Assembly: GCA_963816745.1 (NCBI GenBank)
Contig: CAWFLQ010000013.1
Span: forward strand, 998,588 to 1,062,587
DNA: 64,000 nt
Direction: 5' to 3'
Source: VAZQ01 sp963816745
GTDB lineage: Bacteria > Pseudomonadota > Alphaproteobacteria > Rhizobiales > Xanthobacteraceae
Notes under the pieces: generated by a model
Database searches by the model: none
Told to the model about the DNA's origin: nothing
Seen by the model: the letters and a program-made list of their open reading frames with translations, nothing else
Made by a program: the position numbers and the translations under genes
Part shown: piece by piece, positions 1-10,463 of the stretch
How the letters are laid out: every line of letters begins with the position of its first letter
How positions within the stretch are numbered: the first letter of the stretch is position 1

Positions 1-107
1 GGTCGCTCTGATTTGGGCCGAGCGCTGCAAGAGCGCAACACCGCCGCGCCGATAGTCTGGTACGTTGGCGTGTGAGAGATTTCGCGCCCGGTCGTCGGTG
101 CCCCGTA

Positions 108-1133
108 ATGCTTGCGAGAACCTGTTTCCTGTTGCTTGCCCTGCTCGCCGCGACTGCCGCCGCGCAAGCGGCGCCCGCGTGCTGGGCGCCCGGCGATCTC
201 GCTCATCGCAAGGGCGACGAGCGCGTGCAGAAGGGCGTCGGCCAGGCGCGCATCGTGCCGCCGCGACGCGCGCTCGCGGAATATTCCGCCGTCTCGCAAC
301 GCGGGGCGTTGCGGCGCGTGAAGCTGCCTGCCGGCCGAAAGCTGGTCGCGCTCACCTTCGATCTCTGCGAGCAGCCGTTCGAGGTCGCCGGCTATCAGGG
401 TGGCATCGTCGAGTTTCTCCGTCAGAACCGGATCAAGGCCACGTTCTTCATGGGCGGCAAGTGGATGCTCACGCATCGCGAACGTGCGCAGCAGCTCATG
501 AGCGACCCGCTGTTCGAGGTCGCCAATCACAGTTGGGAGCACCGGAACCTGCGCGTGCTGTCGGGACGAGCGCTGATCGACGAGATCAGGAATGCGCAGC
601 TCGCTTACGAGCAGCTGAGAGACGAGCTGCAAGCGAAGCAATGCACCGCATTCGACGGCGCGCGGCTTGCGCACGAGCAGGCGCCGAGGCGGCTCGCGCT
701 GTTTCGCTTTCCGTACGGGGCCTGCAGCGCCGCGGCCTTGAGCGAGGCCGCCGGCCAAGGACTGTTGCCGATCCAGTGGGACGTCTCGTCCGGCGATCCG
801 ACCTTCGGCGTGTCGGCAGAGGCGATCCGGCGGCAGGTGCTCGCCAATGTCCAGCCCGGCTCGATCGTGCTGTTCCATGCCAACGGCCGGGGCTGGCACA
901 CCGACGGCGCGCTGCCGGGCATCATCGCCACGCTCACGGCGCAGGGCTACGAGTTCGTCACGGTCTCGGAACTGATCGCCGCCGGCGAGCCGGTGATGAC
1001 GGCGACCTGTTACAACTCGCGGCCGGGCGATCGGGATCAGTGGCCGCTTCGGCTCCCGGGGTCGGTCGCCGGCGACGCATCCGAATTGAGCTGGCCGTGG
1101 CAGGGCGCCGCGCCTGCTTTCCGAAATAAGTAA
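108..1133 (+). CDS. Secreted polysaccharide deacetylase, variant TFDLCE motif
   Basis: NodB-type carbohydrate esterase (CE4), expected to remove N- or O-acetyl groups from a cell-wall or exported polysaccharide. The ATG at 108 begins a clean signal peptide (about 21 residues ending AAAQA), so it is preferred over the in-frame GTG at 72. The CE4 motifs can be followed: TFDLCEQ near residue 83 in place of the usual TFDDGP, the metal-binding HSWEH at about 141-145, RFPYG, WDVSSGD and LFHANG. The first Asp of motif 1 is kept but the second is Leu, so metal or substrate handling may differ. It is the first of three consecutive deacetylase genes; the next starts 9 bp downstream, which suggests one transcript. 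The substrate cannot be read from the sequence. Confidence 0.85.
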   Translation: MLARTCFLLLALLAATAAAQAAPACWAPGDLAHRKGDERVQKGVGQARIVPPRRALAEYSAVSQRGALRRVKLPAGRKLVALTFDLCEQPFEVAGYQGGIVEFLRQNRIKATFFMGGKWMLTHRERAQQLMSDPLFEVANHSWEHRNLRVLSGRALIDEIRNAQLAYEQLRDELQAKQCTAFDGARLAHEQAPRRLALFRFPYGACSAAALSEAAGQGLLPIQWDVSSGDPTFGVSAEAIRRQVLANVQPGSIVLFHANGRGWHTDGALPGIIATLTAQGYEFVTVSELIAAGEPVMTATCYNSRPGDRDQWPLRLPGSVAGDASELSWPWQGAAPAFRNK

Positions 1134-1142
1134 CCGAACCAA

Positions 1143-1913
1143 ATGAAGCTTGGACTATCGATCGCGCTACTCGCGGCGGCGCTGAGCGCGCGGAGCGCCC
1201 ACGGCGAGGCCGCAGCCCCCTGCCCCGGCAATGCCGACGCGCTCGGCACCACGCGCGTTCTCGCAGTCAACGTCGCGAGCACGCCGCGGGTCGGCCGCAA
1301 GCATTTTCGCGACACGCTTGCGCTTGCACCAAGAGAAGTCGTGCTCACCTTCGACGACGGCCCCGAATCCGGCACCACCGGCCGCGTGCTCGATGCGCTC
1401 AAACGCGAATGTGTGCGGGCGTCGTTCTTTCTGCTCGGGCGCAATGCGCTCGCGCATCCGGAGCTTGCGCGCCGGGAGCTGGCGGAAGGCCACACTGTCG
1501 CCCACCACACGTTTTCGCATCCGCTGCTCGACCGGATGCCGGCGGCCGCAGCCGAGGCCGAGATCGATCGTGGCTTCGCCTCGGTTGACGCCGCGGTCTA
1601 TGGCAGCTCCGACCGCGCACCGAAGACGCCGTTCTTCCGTTTCCCCGGCTTCGCCTCTTCGCCGCACCTGCTCGAGCGCCTCCAACAACGTGGAATCGTG
1701 GTCTTCGGCGCCGATCTCTGGGCGAGCGACTGGAACCCGATGTCGCCGGAGCAGCAGCTTCACCTCGTTCTTAGCCGCACCGAGGCCAATCGGGGCGGAA
1801 TCGTGCTGTTCCACGACACCAAGAAGCAGACCGCCGCCATGCTTCCGGCCTTCCTGCGCGAGCTCAGGCTTCGCGGCTATCGGGTCGTGCATGTCGTTCC
1901 GGCGCCACGCTGA
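1143..1913 (+). CDS. Secreted polysaccharide deacetylase
   Basis: Second CE4/NodB esterase of the tandem set, 256 aa, with a signal peptide (hydrophobic stretch in residues 3-15, then ARSAHGEA). It carries the full canonical motif set: TFDDGPE, HHTFSH for the metal site, FRFPGF, a WASDWN segment and IVLFHDT. It is closer to the third gene than to the first; both share a Cys-Pro and Leu-Gly-Thr segment just after the signal peptide and end in a HVVPA motif. It begins 9 bp after the first deacetylase stop, so co-transcription is likely. The acetylated substrate is unknown; peptidoglycan, exopolysaccharide or chitin-like polymers are possible. Confidence 0.88.
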   Translation: MKLGLSIALLAAALSARSAHGEAAAPCPGNADALGTTRVLAVNVASTPRVGRKHFRDTLALAPREVVLTFDDGPESGTTGRVLDALKRECVRASFFLLGRNALAHPELARRELAEGHTVAHHTFSHPLLDRMPAAAAEAEIDRGFASVDAAVYGSSDRAPKTPFFRFPGFASSPHLLERLQQRGIVVFGADLWASDWNPMSPEQQLHLVLSRTEANRGGIVLFHDTKKQTAAMLPAFLRELRLRGYRVVHVVPAPR

Positions 1914-2108
1914 TTCCCCTTCGGACAAAAGTTCCATGGCGTGTCGCCACCGTCACAGGTGGGGACTAATCGCTCCCAACCGAGGCCATTAAGGGGTCAT
2001 TAAATTGCCTCCCCCTACTGTTTCGTTAGAGTGAGGGCTCTCACCAGTGGTCCTCGGAGGTATTTTCCGGGGTTTGCAGTCAAAAGTCGGGGGTTGAAAG
2101 CGGGGGGC

Positions 2109-3362
2109 ATGCGAAGCACCATCGCTGCATCATTTTTGTTGGCGTCCCTGGTCGGCGCAGGGGCGGCTGTTGCCGCCGAATGCCCGCCGGGCGCGCTTGG
2201 GACCAGCCGCACCATCGTGGTGGACCCGAGCGAGCACGCACGCCTCGGCGCCTTTCAATATGCCGAGTCGCTGCCGCTCCGTGACCGCGAGATCGTGCTG
2301 ACCTTCGACGACGGTCCGTTGCCGCCCTACACCAACCGCATCCTCGACCAGCTCGCATCCGAATGCGTGAAGGCGACGTTCTTCATGGTCGGACGCATGG
2401 TGCGGGCCTATCCCTCGGTCGTGCATCGCATCTACAACGAGGGCCACACGATCGCGAACCACAGCCAGAGCCATCCCTTCACCTTCCACAGGATGACGGT
2501 GGATCAGGCATCCCACGAGATCGAGGGCGGTTTCGAATCGCTGCGGAGCGTGCTCGGCAATCCGAAAGCGGTCGCGCCATTCTTCCGCATCCCTGGCCTG
2601 CTGCGGCAGAATTCGGTCGAGCAGTATCTCGCCGCCCACAACTACATGACCTGGAGCGTGGACTTCGCCGCCGACGACTGGACCCGCATCAGCGGCCCCG
2701 AGGTGGCCAAGCGCGCCATCAGCCGGATGGAGGCCCGCGGCAGGGGCATTTTGCTGCTGCACGACATCCAGCCCGCCACCGCGCTCGCCTTCCCGGAGAT
2801 TTTGCGGGAGCTCAAGGCCCGCGGCTTCAAGATCGTCCACGTGGTGCCGGCGACCGCCGACCGTCCCAAGACCGTGACCGAGCCGGAGCAGTGGGCGGTG
2901 CGCCGCTCGAACGAGCCGAAGATCTGGCCGCGCACCCTCGTCAGGGAGATGGACAACACCGAGCCGGTGCTCAGCGCGCCGAGCCCCGCGAGCTTCGGCA
3001 TCGAGCGTTACGGACCTGTGATCAAGGTGGCGATGGCGCAAACGTTCGAGCGGCAAATCGTGCGCGACGGCGCGCCCCTGGCGCCGGCCGCCACGTGGCC
3101 GCGCCCGGCGCTCTATTCGATACCGGTGCAATCCGAGCTGCTGCCTGTCCCGGCCGTGTACAATTTCAATTATTCCCGGCCGTTCCGGTTCGCGCCTGAC
3201 AAGCCCAGGGTCGCGGCCAAGAAGCCGGCTGTGAGGCCGAAGGACCCTGCCTCGGGGCCAATAATCCTTTTCCCGCAGCCGCAGCCCGCCACCCGCCCGC
3301 GTGCGGTTGGTCACCAATTGAGCGTGGTGCGGCCGCCAGCCGACCTGACCGTGCCGCCGTAG
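2109..3362 (+). CDS. Secreted polysaccharide deacetylase with proline-rich C-terminal extension
   Basis: Third CE4 esterase, about 417 aa. The ATG at 2109 gives a good signal peptide (MRSTIAASFLLASLVGAG) and is preferred over the GTG at 2031. The catalytic domain (roughly residues 25-255) has TFDDGPL, ANHSQSH, FFRIPG, WSVDFAADDW and ILLLHD. It is followed by about 160 residues rich in Pro, Ala, Arg and Lys with no recognised fold, ending in repeated PQP/RPP segments; this may be a wall-associating or disordered tail. A gap of about 195 bp from the second gene leaves room for its own promoter. Confidence 0.87.
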   Translation: MRSTIAASFLLASLVGAGAAVAAECPPGALGTSRTIVVDPSEHARLGAFQYAESLPLRDREIVLTFDDGPLPPYTNRILDQLASECVKATFFMVGRMVRAYPSVVHRIYNEGHTIANHSQSHPFTFHRMTVDQASHEIEGGFESLRSVLGNPKAVAPFFRIPGLLRQNSVEQYLAAHNYMTWSVDFAADDWTRISGPEVAKRAISRMEARGRGILLLHDIQPATALAFPEILRELKARGFKIVHVVPATADRPKTVTEPEQWAVRRSNEPKIWPRTLVREMDNTEPVLSAPSPASFGIERYGPVIKVAMAQTFERQIVRDGAPLAPAATWPRPALYSIPVQSELLPVPAVYNFNYSRPFRFAPDKPRVAAKKPAVRPKDPASGPIILFPQPQPATRPRAVGHQLSVVRPPADLTVPP

Positions 3363-3504
3363 ACACGCTAGGCTCCTTCGATTTTGCGCATGTCCTTGTT
3401 GGAAAGCCGGTTCGGGGCAAGCTTTTTCCTGGGCATGCGCTGACCGCGCGCCCGGCGTCAGCCCTGTCAGATCAAATCATGACACAGGCCGAAATGGCCT
3501 GGAG

Positions 3505-3589
3505 TGGTGCGGTCGAGAGGACTCGAACCTCCACGGGTTGCCCCGCTAGCACCTCAAGCTAGTGCGTCTACCAATTCCGCCACGACCGC
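3505..3589 (-). tRNA. tRNA-Leu(GAG)
   Basis: On the minus strand the sequence folds as a class II tRNA. The acceptor stem is GCGGTCG/CGACCGC with discriminator A and a genome-encoded CCA (3505-3507). The anticodon stem CTAGC/GCTAG carries loop TTGAGGT, giving anticodon GAG for CTC/CTT leucine codons. A variable arm and the T-loop GTTCGAGTCC are present. The 85-nt length fits tRNA-Leu. Confidence 0.95.
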
Positions 3590-3693
3590 AGGTGGGAAAC
3601 GAACGCGGGCCGTGGGGCCGCGCGTCAAGCGACGGCGCTCGATGTAACAAATCAACCCCAGGCGAACAAGGGCCGGTTCTTCATTCCCCGTCT

Positions 3694-3936
3694 TCACCGC
3701 ATATCTGCAAGCCGCGGCGTAAGCTCCTTGACTTCCACCGCAATGCGGTTTCCGCTGACGACCACGGTGCCCTTGGCCACGGGGAAGTTGTTGGCGAGGA
3801 TCGCGACCTCATCGTCCTCGGACGCGTCGAGCTCGATGATGGCGCCGCGGCCCAGCCGCAGCACCTGGTGAATAGGCATGATGGTGGTGCCGAGCACCAC
3901 TTGGATGTCGAGGGAAACCTTGTCGAGCGTCGGCAC
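3694..3936 (-). CDS. FliN/SpoA-domain flagellar switch-like protein
   Basis: An 80-aa protein that is essentially one SpoA (FliN/FliM C-terminal) domain, with the typical FliN segments VVLGTTIMPIHQVL, GRGAIIELDA and DDEVAILANN followed by the RIAVEV strand. FliN forms part of the flagellar C-ring. The GTG at 3936 is chosen because AAAGGA lies 9-10 nt upstream and known homologues begin near this point; a longer reading from the GTG at 3984 adds 16 residues unlike FliN. No other flagellar gene is present. A stand-alone copy beside lipB is, from memory, common in the Bradyrhizobium group and may not serve motility. Confidence 0.75.
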   Translation of the reverse strand: MPTLDKVSLDIQVVLGTTIMPIHQVLRLGRGAIIELDASEDDEVAILANNFPVAKGTVVVSGNRIAVEVKELTPRLADMR

Positions 3937-3998
3937 TTCGGGCGTTCCTTTGAGCAGGCAGATGGGACACGTCCAAGTCACCACGGTATGGTTACGAG

Positions 3999-4742
3999 GT
4001 GGTTAACACGCGCAACGATTTGACGTTCGGGCTCGACAGCAGGCCGGCCGCGATCCCGGTCGAGTGGCAATTCGACAAGGGTCTGGTGGCCTACGAGACC
4101 GCGCTCGAGGTCATGGAGGCGCGCGCCGCGGCCATCGCCGACCGCAGGGCGCTCGAGCTGGTCTGGCTGCTCGAGCATCCGCCGCTCTACACCGCCGGCA
4201 CCAGCGCCAAGCCCGACGAGCTGATCGACGCCCGTTTTCCCGTGTATTCGACCGGCCGCGGCGGCCAGTTCACCTATCACGGGCCGGGCCAGCGGGTGGC
4301 CTATGTGATGCTCGATCTCAAGCGCCGCGGCGGCGACGTGCGCCGATTCGTCGCCACACTGGAGGAATGGCTCATTCGCACGCTCGCCGCCTTCGACGTC
4401 GCCGGCGAGCGGCGCGAGGACCGCATCGGCGTCTGGGTGCGCCGGCCGGAGCAAGGCACCCAGCGCGAGGACAAGATCGCGGCGATCGGAGTCCGCATCA
4501 AGCGCTGGATCACGCTGCACGGCATCGCGCTCAACGTCGCCTGCGATCTTTCGCACTACGCCGGAATCGTCCCGTGCGGAGTCGCCGAGCCGCGCTACGG
4601 CGTCACCAGCCTGGCCGATCTCGGCCGGGCGGTGACGCTCGCCGAGATCGACGGCGTGTTGCGGCGTGAATTCGAGCCGCTGTTCGGATCCGTAACACGG
4701 CCGCACGCACCTGCCGAGCTCGACGCGCTCACGCCGTATTGA
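3999..4742 (+). CDS. lipB: Octanoyl-[ACP]:protein N-octanoyltransferase LipB
   Basis: Transfers octanoyl from acyl carrier protein to the lipoyl domains of 2-oxoacid dehydrogenases and GcvH, the first step of endogenous lipoate synthesis. Family motifs: LLEHPPLYTAG (57-67), RGGQFTYHGPGQ (87-98), catalytic Lys159 in EDKIAAIG, HGIALNV (174-180) and catalytic Cys193 in GIVPCGV. It has 247 aa, normal for the family. The GTG at 3999 is the only good upstream start in frame; a TTG near 4020 is the alternative. It is divergent from the FliN-like gene and converges within 3 bp on the acylphosphatase gene. No lipA is in the window. Confidence 0.95.
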   Translation: MVNTRNDLTFGLDSRPAAIPVEWQFDKGLVAYETALEVMEARAAAIADRRALELVWLLEHPPLYTAGTSAKPDELIDARFPVYSTGRGGQFTYHGPGQRVAYVMLDLKRRGGDVRRFVATLEEWLIRTLAAFDVAGERREDRIGVWVRRPEQGTQREDKIAAIGVRIKRWITLHGIALNVACDLSHYAGIVPCGVAEPRYGVTSLADLGRAVTLAEIDGVLRREFEPLFGSVTRPHAPAELDALTPY

Positions 4743-4745
4743 AAT

Positions 4746-5048
4746 TCACATCGTCGGCAATACCGCGAAGCGCTCGCCCGGTCGACGCAACGAGAGTTCC
4801 GCGGGCGAGCCTTCGCGTTCATCCACCGCGTGGACACGCGCGCCCGGCGGTCCGTGGCGGCAAGCCTCGATCATCTGCGCGACCGCCTCGGGCGAACCCG
4901 CGAACACCGCCTCGACGGCGCCGTCGCGCCGGTTGCGCACCCAGCCTTCGAGGCCGCGACCGAGCGCCGCATACTCCGTGAAGGCGCGATAGCCCACGCC
5001 CTGCACGCGGCCGCGGATGACGACATGGCGGATCGTTTGCGTGCTCAT
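4746..5048 (-). CDS. acyP: Acylphosphatase
   Basis: Small cytoplasmic enzyme (100 aa) hydrolysing acyl phosphates. It shows the family signature VVIRGRVQGVGYRAF, whose Arg binds the phosphate, and GWVRNRRDGAVEAVF with the catalytic Asn. The C-terminus is slightly longer than in typical 90-residue members. The ATG at 5048 overlaps the stop of the upstream cyclotransferase gene in an ATGA, so the two are translationally coupled. Confidence 0.92.
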   Translation of the reverse strand: MSTQTIRHVVIRGRVQGVGYRAFTEYAALGRGLEGWVRNRRDGAVEAVFAGSPEAVAQMIEACRHGPPGARVHAVDEREGSPAELSLRRPGERFAVLPTM

Positions 5049-5509
5049 CCGACCTCTCCGGTGTCCCGCGCGCGCGCGCCGCACCATCCCGATGGTGACC
5101 AGCGTCGAAGCGACCGAATGTAGCGCTCGGGCAAATCCCAGTCGCGCGCCGCTTCCACGACCAGGTGGATGTATCCCGGCCGCGGCGTTCCTTCCCCGTG
5201 CTGCCTGGCGATATAGACCAGCGCAGTCACGTGGCGCTCGCGATGGCGGACTGTCAGTTGCCGGCGCAGGTAGAGGCCGGAACCGACGCTTTCGTACGCG
5301 TTGATCGCGGCGAGATCGCGCGCCGAGAGCCGCCACAGCACGCCATGCACGCGGCCACCTTGGCGCGGCGCGATCGAGCCGAACCCTTCTGGATTGATGA
5401 TGAAGCTCCAACCGACGAGCGTCGCGGTGCCGAGCGCCGGCGCGCCGGCGCAACGTGCGTTCATGAGCCGGCGGCTCATGTTCGACCCATAGGCGAAATG
5501 CAGCGTCAC
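5045..5509 (-). CDS. Gamma-glutamylcyclotransferase-like (AIG2/GGCT) protein
   Basis: 154 aa with the fold-defining FAYGSNMS motif at the N-terminus, where the YGSN loop binds the gamma-glutamyl moiety. A Glu in INAYESVG fits the catalytic acid position. Family members release 5-oxoproline from gamma-glutamyl peptides, but many bacterial AIG2-like proteins lack an assigned substrate. The stop codon overlaps the start of the acylphosphatase gene (ATGA), so the two form a small operon. Confidence 0.82.
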   Translation of the reverse strand: MTLHFAYGSNMSRRLMNARCAGAPALGTATLVGWSFIINPEGFGSIAPRQGGRVHGVLWRLSARDLAAINAYESVGSGLYLRRQLTVRHRERHVTALVYIARQHGEGTPRPGYIHLVVEAARDWDLPERYIRSLRRWSPSGWCGARARDTGEVG

Positions 5510-5694
5510 GTGGTTCGACCTTCAGAGAAACGTGCGGCATTCGACCATACGTATTTGTCCTAGTCCTGCTGTTCACGCCGATTTAATGCGAAAAATGAGA
5601 GATCGTGTAAGGGGCCAACGAGACGAAAAATGTGCGTCGAGAGGATTTTCCGCGAGACAGCTCGGCGCGGGACATCGTGTTGGGAGGTCTCATC

Positions 5695-5907
5695 ATGCCC
5701 AAGGTCGGCAAACCGCGGCTGACGAGCACGGTCATCTGCCACTATTGCTCACATCGCGTGGCACTCGCGACTACGGAGCGGCTGCCGGATGAATTCACCG
5801 TCCGCTGCCGCAATTGCGGTCGCCGAGACTTCTACCTGACGAAGGAAATCAGAAGCACCGAAAGTGAGCAGACAATTCGAAGCGAGCAGTCAAAAAGGGC
5901 ATCCTGA
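5695..5907 (+). CDS. Small zinc-ribbon protein, unknown function
   Basis: A 70-aa protein starting at an ATG preceded by GGGAGG. Two CxxC pairs (CHYC about residue 16, CRNC about residue 39) are arranged as a zinc ribbon. The C-terminal third is polar and Glu/Ser-rich. It may bind nucleic acid or protein; no function can be assigned. It converges on the carboxylase gene with a 15-bp gap. Confidence 0.6.
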   Translation: MPKVGKPRLTSTVICHYCSHRVALATTERLPDEFTVRCRNCGRRDFYLTKEIRSTESEQTIRSEQSKRAS

Positions 5908-5922
5908 CCTCCGCTTCTGAAA

Positions 5923-7927
<2,005 letters not shown>

Positions 7928-8006
7928 GCCGCGATTGGACCCCGCGAGGCCGGCCCTCTAGGCTTTGCGGCGTCAGCGGAAAAAAGTCAATCTGGCGGGA
8001 GGCCGG

Positions 8007-8222
8007 CTACATGAAATAGCGAGGCCGGCGGCGGGCGCCGCGGGCGTGATTGGCGATCCAAGCCAGGACGAAGGCATCGACATCGGGCGACTTGCGCACG
8101 ATCGCCCATTGCGCCGCGCGCGAAAGACCTCCGGCCAGATGCGCGACGATCGGCGATCGTTTGATCGCCGCAAGCAACGCATGGAGACCGGTACTGGCCG
8201 ATCGCTCGGACCTCGAGGTCAT
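8007..8222 (-). CDS. Hypothetical small basic protein
   Basis: A 71-aa reading frame with ATG at 8222 preceded by AGGAG at good spacing. The middle (roughly residues 12-55) could form amphipathic helices, and the C-terminus is Arg-rich. It is not recognised. It lies just upstream of the carboxylase gene on the same strand with 79 bp between them. Coding status rests on the ribosome site and frame length only. Confidence 0.4.
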   Translation of the reverse strand: MTSRSERSASTGLHALLAAIKRSPIVAHLAGGLSRAAQWAIVRKSPDVDAFVLAWIANHARGARRRPRYFM

Positions 8223-8575
8223 CGACGCTCTCCTGTCCCTTGTCGGGACCTTGTAACCACGGCGCGCTGGCTGACTCGGCAGCAACTTTGCCGAAAATTT
8301 TTGCGCGACAAAGATTTTTACGACAACACCGCCAGGACGTAGGGGTTCCCTTCGGGGGATACCCCTTTCGCGCCCGTGGACTTAGTCGCGCCAGGCGCCA
8401 TCTTGGTTCGAAATCTATTTCTAGTTCGTAAGCAAGTTGCGCTCACGGCGCCGGTATGGCGAACTTGCGGCGTCGCGCCGAAAACCCGCCATCACCAGTA
8501 ATTGTGCCCCGCCTCGGCGCGCCCTACATAATCTGTTACCGGGCAATCGGTGAAGCACGATCGGAAATTTTTTTC
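8223..8575. other. Intergenic region between divergent genes
   Basis: About 350 bp without a convincing gene, between the small minus-strand ORF and the dioxygenase gene. It is relatively AT-rich around 8285-8335. It holds a short hairpin (AGGGGT at 8341-8346 with ACCCCT at 8361-8366) and probably promoters in both directions, but no clear -35/-10 pair could be assigned. Confidence 0.4.
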
Positions 8576-9508
8576 ATGACCAGCAGCGCCGGCATCCATC
8601 ACGTCACCGCGATCTGCAGCGACGCCAAGAAGAACGTGGCCTTCTACGCCCGCGGCCTGGGCCTGCGGCTGGTCAAGAAGACGGTCAATTTCGACGATCC
8701 CGGCACGTGGCACCTCTACTATGGCGACGAGACCGGCCGGCCCGGCACGGCGCTGACCTTTTTCGCGTGGGACCAATCGTCCCCCGGCCGCAACGGCAAT
8801 GGCATGGCGACCGAAACCACGTTCGTCATTCCCGAGGGCTCGCTCGGCTATTGGACGCATCGGTTGGTTGAGCAGGACATCGACCACGATGCGCTGGAAA
8901 AGCGGTTCGGCGAGAGCGTGCTGCCGCTACGCAACTCCGATGGCATGCGGCTCGCCCTCGTCGCCGTCAAAGGCGCTGAGCAACTCCCCGGCTGGTCGAG
9001 CGGCGACGTCCCTGCCGAGCACGCGATCCGCGGCTTCCATGGTGTGACGCTCATGGTTGACGCCGGCGAGCGGACCGCGCAGGTGCTCACCGGAGCCTTC
9101 GGCTTCAGGCCGGACCGGCGCGAAGGCAACCTCGCCCGCTTCCGCGCCGATGGCGGCCCACTCGGTCAGGTCGTCGACGTGCGCACGGCGGAAGGATTTC
9201 TTGCCGGCCGCCAGGGTGCCGGCTCCGTCCACCATGTCGCCTTCCGTGCCGCCGACGATGCCGCGCAGGCGCAGATGGCGGCCACCCTCGCGGCGGAGGG
9301 GCTGCACCCGACCGACCAGCGCGACCGCTGCTATTTCCGCTCGGTCTATTTCAAGGAGCCCGGCGGCGTGCTGTTCGAGATCGCGACCGACAATCCCGGC
9401 TTCACGCTGGACGAGCCGAAGGAGACGCTGGGTAGCGCGATCAAGCTTCCGCCCTGGTACGAATCCCGGCGCGCGGAAATCGTGGCGGCACTGCCGCCGC
9501 TCGCTTGA
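8576..9508 (+). CDS. Ring-cleaving dioxygenase-type VOC family protein
   Basis: 310 aa, two vicinal-oxygen-chelate (glyoxalase fold) modules. The metal ligands expected for this family are visible: His in GIHHVTAI near the N-terminus, His in SVHHVAFR in the second module and Glu in VLFEIATDNPGF near the C-terminus. Related proteins are annotated as hydroquinone or catechol ring-cleaving dioxygenases, but many have no tested substrate. The ATG at 8576 is chosen because homology begins at once; an upstream start at 8456 adds 40 residues of unrelated composition. It stands alone, with no aromatic degradation cluster nearby. Confidence 0.82.
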   Translation: MTSSAGIHHVTAICSDAKKNVAFYARGLGLRLVKKTVNFDDPGTWHLYYGDETGRPGTALTFFAWDQSSPGRNGNGMATETTFVIPEGSLGYWTHRLVEQDIDHDALEKRFGESVLPLRNSDGMRLALVAVKGAEQLPGWSSGDVPAEHAIRGFHGVTLMVDAGERTAQVLTGAFGFRPDRREGNLARFRADGGPLGQVVDVRTAEGFLAGRQGAGSVHHVAFRAADDAAQAQMAATLAAEGLHPTDQRDRCYFRSVYFKEPGGVLFEIATDNPGFTLDEPKETLGSAIKLPPWYESRRAEIVAALPPLA

Positions 9509-9729
9509 GCCATCGGTGCGACAAGCCGCCACGTCATAGCTTTGGAGCGCGCCGCAAAATTCTTCTCCAGCCCGCACGCCGAGCCGTTCGTTCCTTCTAT
9601 GCCGGCAAGTCTTGATGGAATATGTCGTCATAGCAATCCGCTATCGTCGCCGACACTGGTTGTCATCAATGCCAGCCACTATATTGGCGGCATTCACAAC
9701 CAATGGCTCCCACGCGACGGAGGTGAGTG

Positions 9730-10392
9730 ATGGCTCTCTCGATCAACGATACTGCCCCGGATTTCGAAGCGGAAACGACCGAGGGCAAGATTCGATTCCA
9801 CGACTGGATCGGCGACAAGTGGGCGGTGCTGTTCTCGCACCCCAAGGACTTCACGCCGGTCTGCACCACCGAGCTCGGCTACATGGCCAAGATCAAGCCG
9901 GAATTCGACAAGCGCGGCGTCAAGATCATCGGCCTGTCGGTCGATCCGATCGACAAGCATGCCGGCTGGGCGAACGACATCAAGGAGACGCAGGGCTTCG
10001 CGCCGAACTATCCGATGATCGGCGACATCGATTTCAACGTGTCCAAGCTCTACGGCATGCTGCCCGCCGCGGTGTCCGGCGACCCGGCGAAGCGCACCGC
10101 CGCCGACAATCAGACCGTGCGCAACGTCTTCGTCATCGGCCCGGACAAGAAGGTCAAGCTGATCCTGGTCTATCCGATGACCACCGGCCGCAACTTCGAC
10201 GAGGTGCTGCGCGTGATCAACTCGCTGCAGCTCACCGCCAAGCACAAGGTGGCGACGCCGGTGAACTGGAAGCACGGCGAGGACGTGATCATCGCCGGCT
10301 CGGTCACCGACGACGATGCCAAGAAGCAGTATCCGCAGGGCTGGAAGTCGCCGAAGCCCTACATCCGCATCGTGCCGCAGCCGAAGGCGTGA
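9730..10392 (+). CDS. 1-Cys peroxiredoxin (Prx6 type)
   Basis: Thiol peroxidase reducing hydrogen peroxide and organic hydroperoxides in the cytoplasm. 220 aa, the length of the Prx6 subfamily. The peroxidatic Cys45 sits in DFTPVCTTE, followed by the long C-terminal domain (TGRNFDEVLRVINSLQLT, WKHGEDVI, KPYIRIVPQP) that sets Prx6 apart. No resolving Cys is apparent. The start is ATG 9730 after GGAGGTGAGTG; an adjoining GTG at 9727 is less likely. It converges on the diguanylate cyclase gene. Confidence 0.95.
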   Translation: MALSINDTAPDFEAETTEGKIRFHDWIGDKWAVLFSHPKDFTPVCTTELGYMAKIKPEFDKRGVKIIGLSVDPIDKHAGWANDIKETQGFAPNYPMIGDIDFNVSKLYGMLPAAVSGDPAKRTAADNQTVRNVFVIGPDKKVKLILVYPMTTGRNFDEVLRVINSLQLTAKHKVATPVNWKHGEDVIIAGSVTDDDAKKQYPQGWKSPKPYIRIVPQPKA

Positions 10393-10463
10393 AGGTCTTC
10401 GAGCTGATTTGTTGAGGGGCGCGGTGGAAGCCGTGTCCCTCGTCGCCAACGCCGAGTTGTTCC

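Noticed and set aside
65..1129. A long Arg/Ala-rich reading frame overlapping the first deacetylase gene
   Set aside because: It is the out-of-frame shadow of the deacetylase: composition is extreme and no motif is present, while the other frame has a signal peptide and CE4 motifs.
4746..5576. A single 276-residue protein combining an Arg-rich N-terminus with acylphosphatase
   Set aside because: The N-terminal part runs over the cyclotransferase gene in another frame; the acylphosphatase starts at 5048 with a coupled ATGA.
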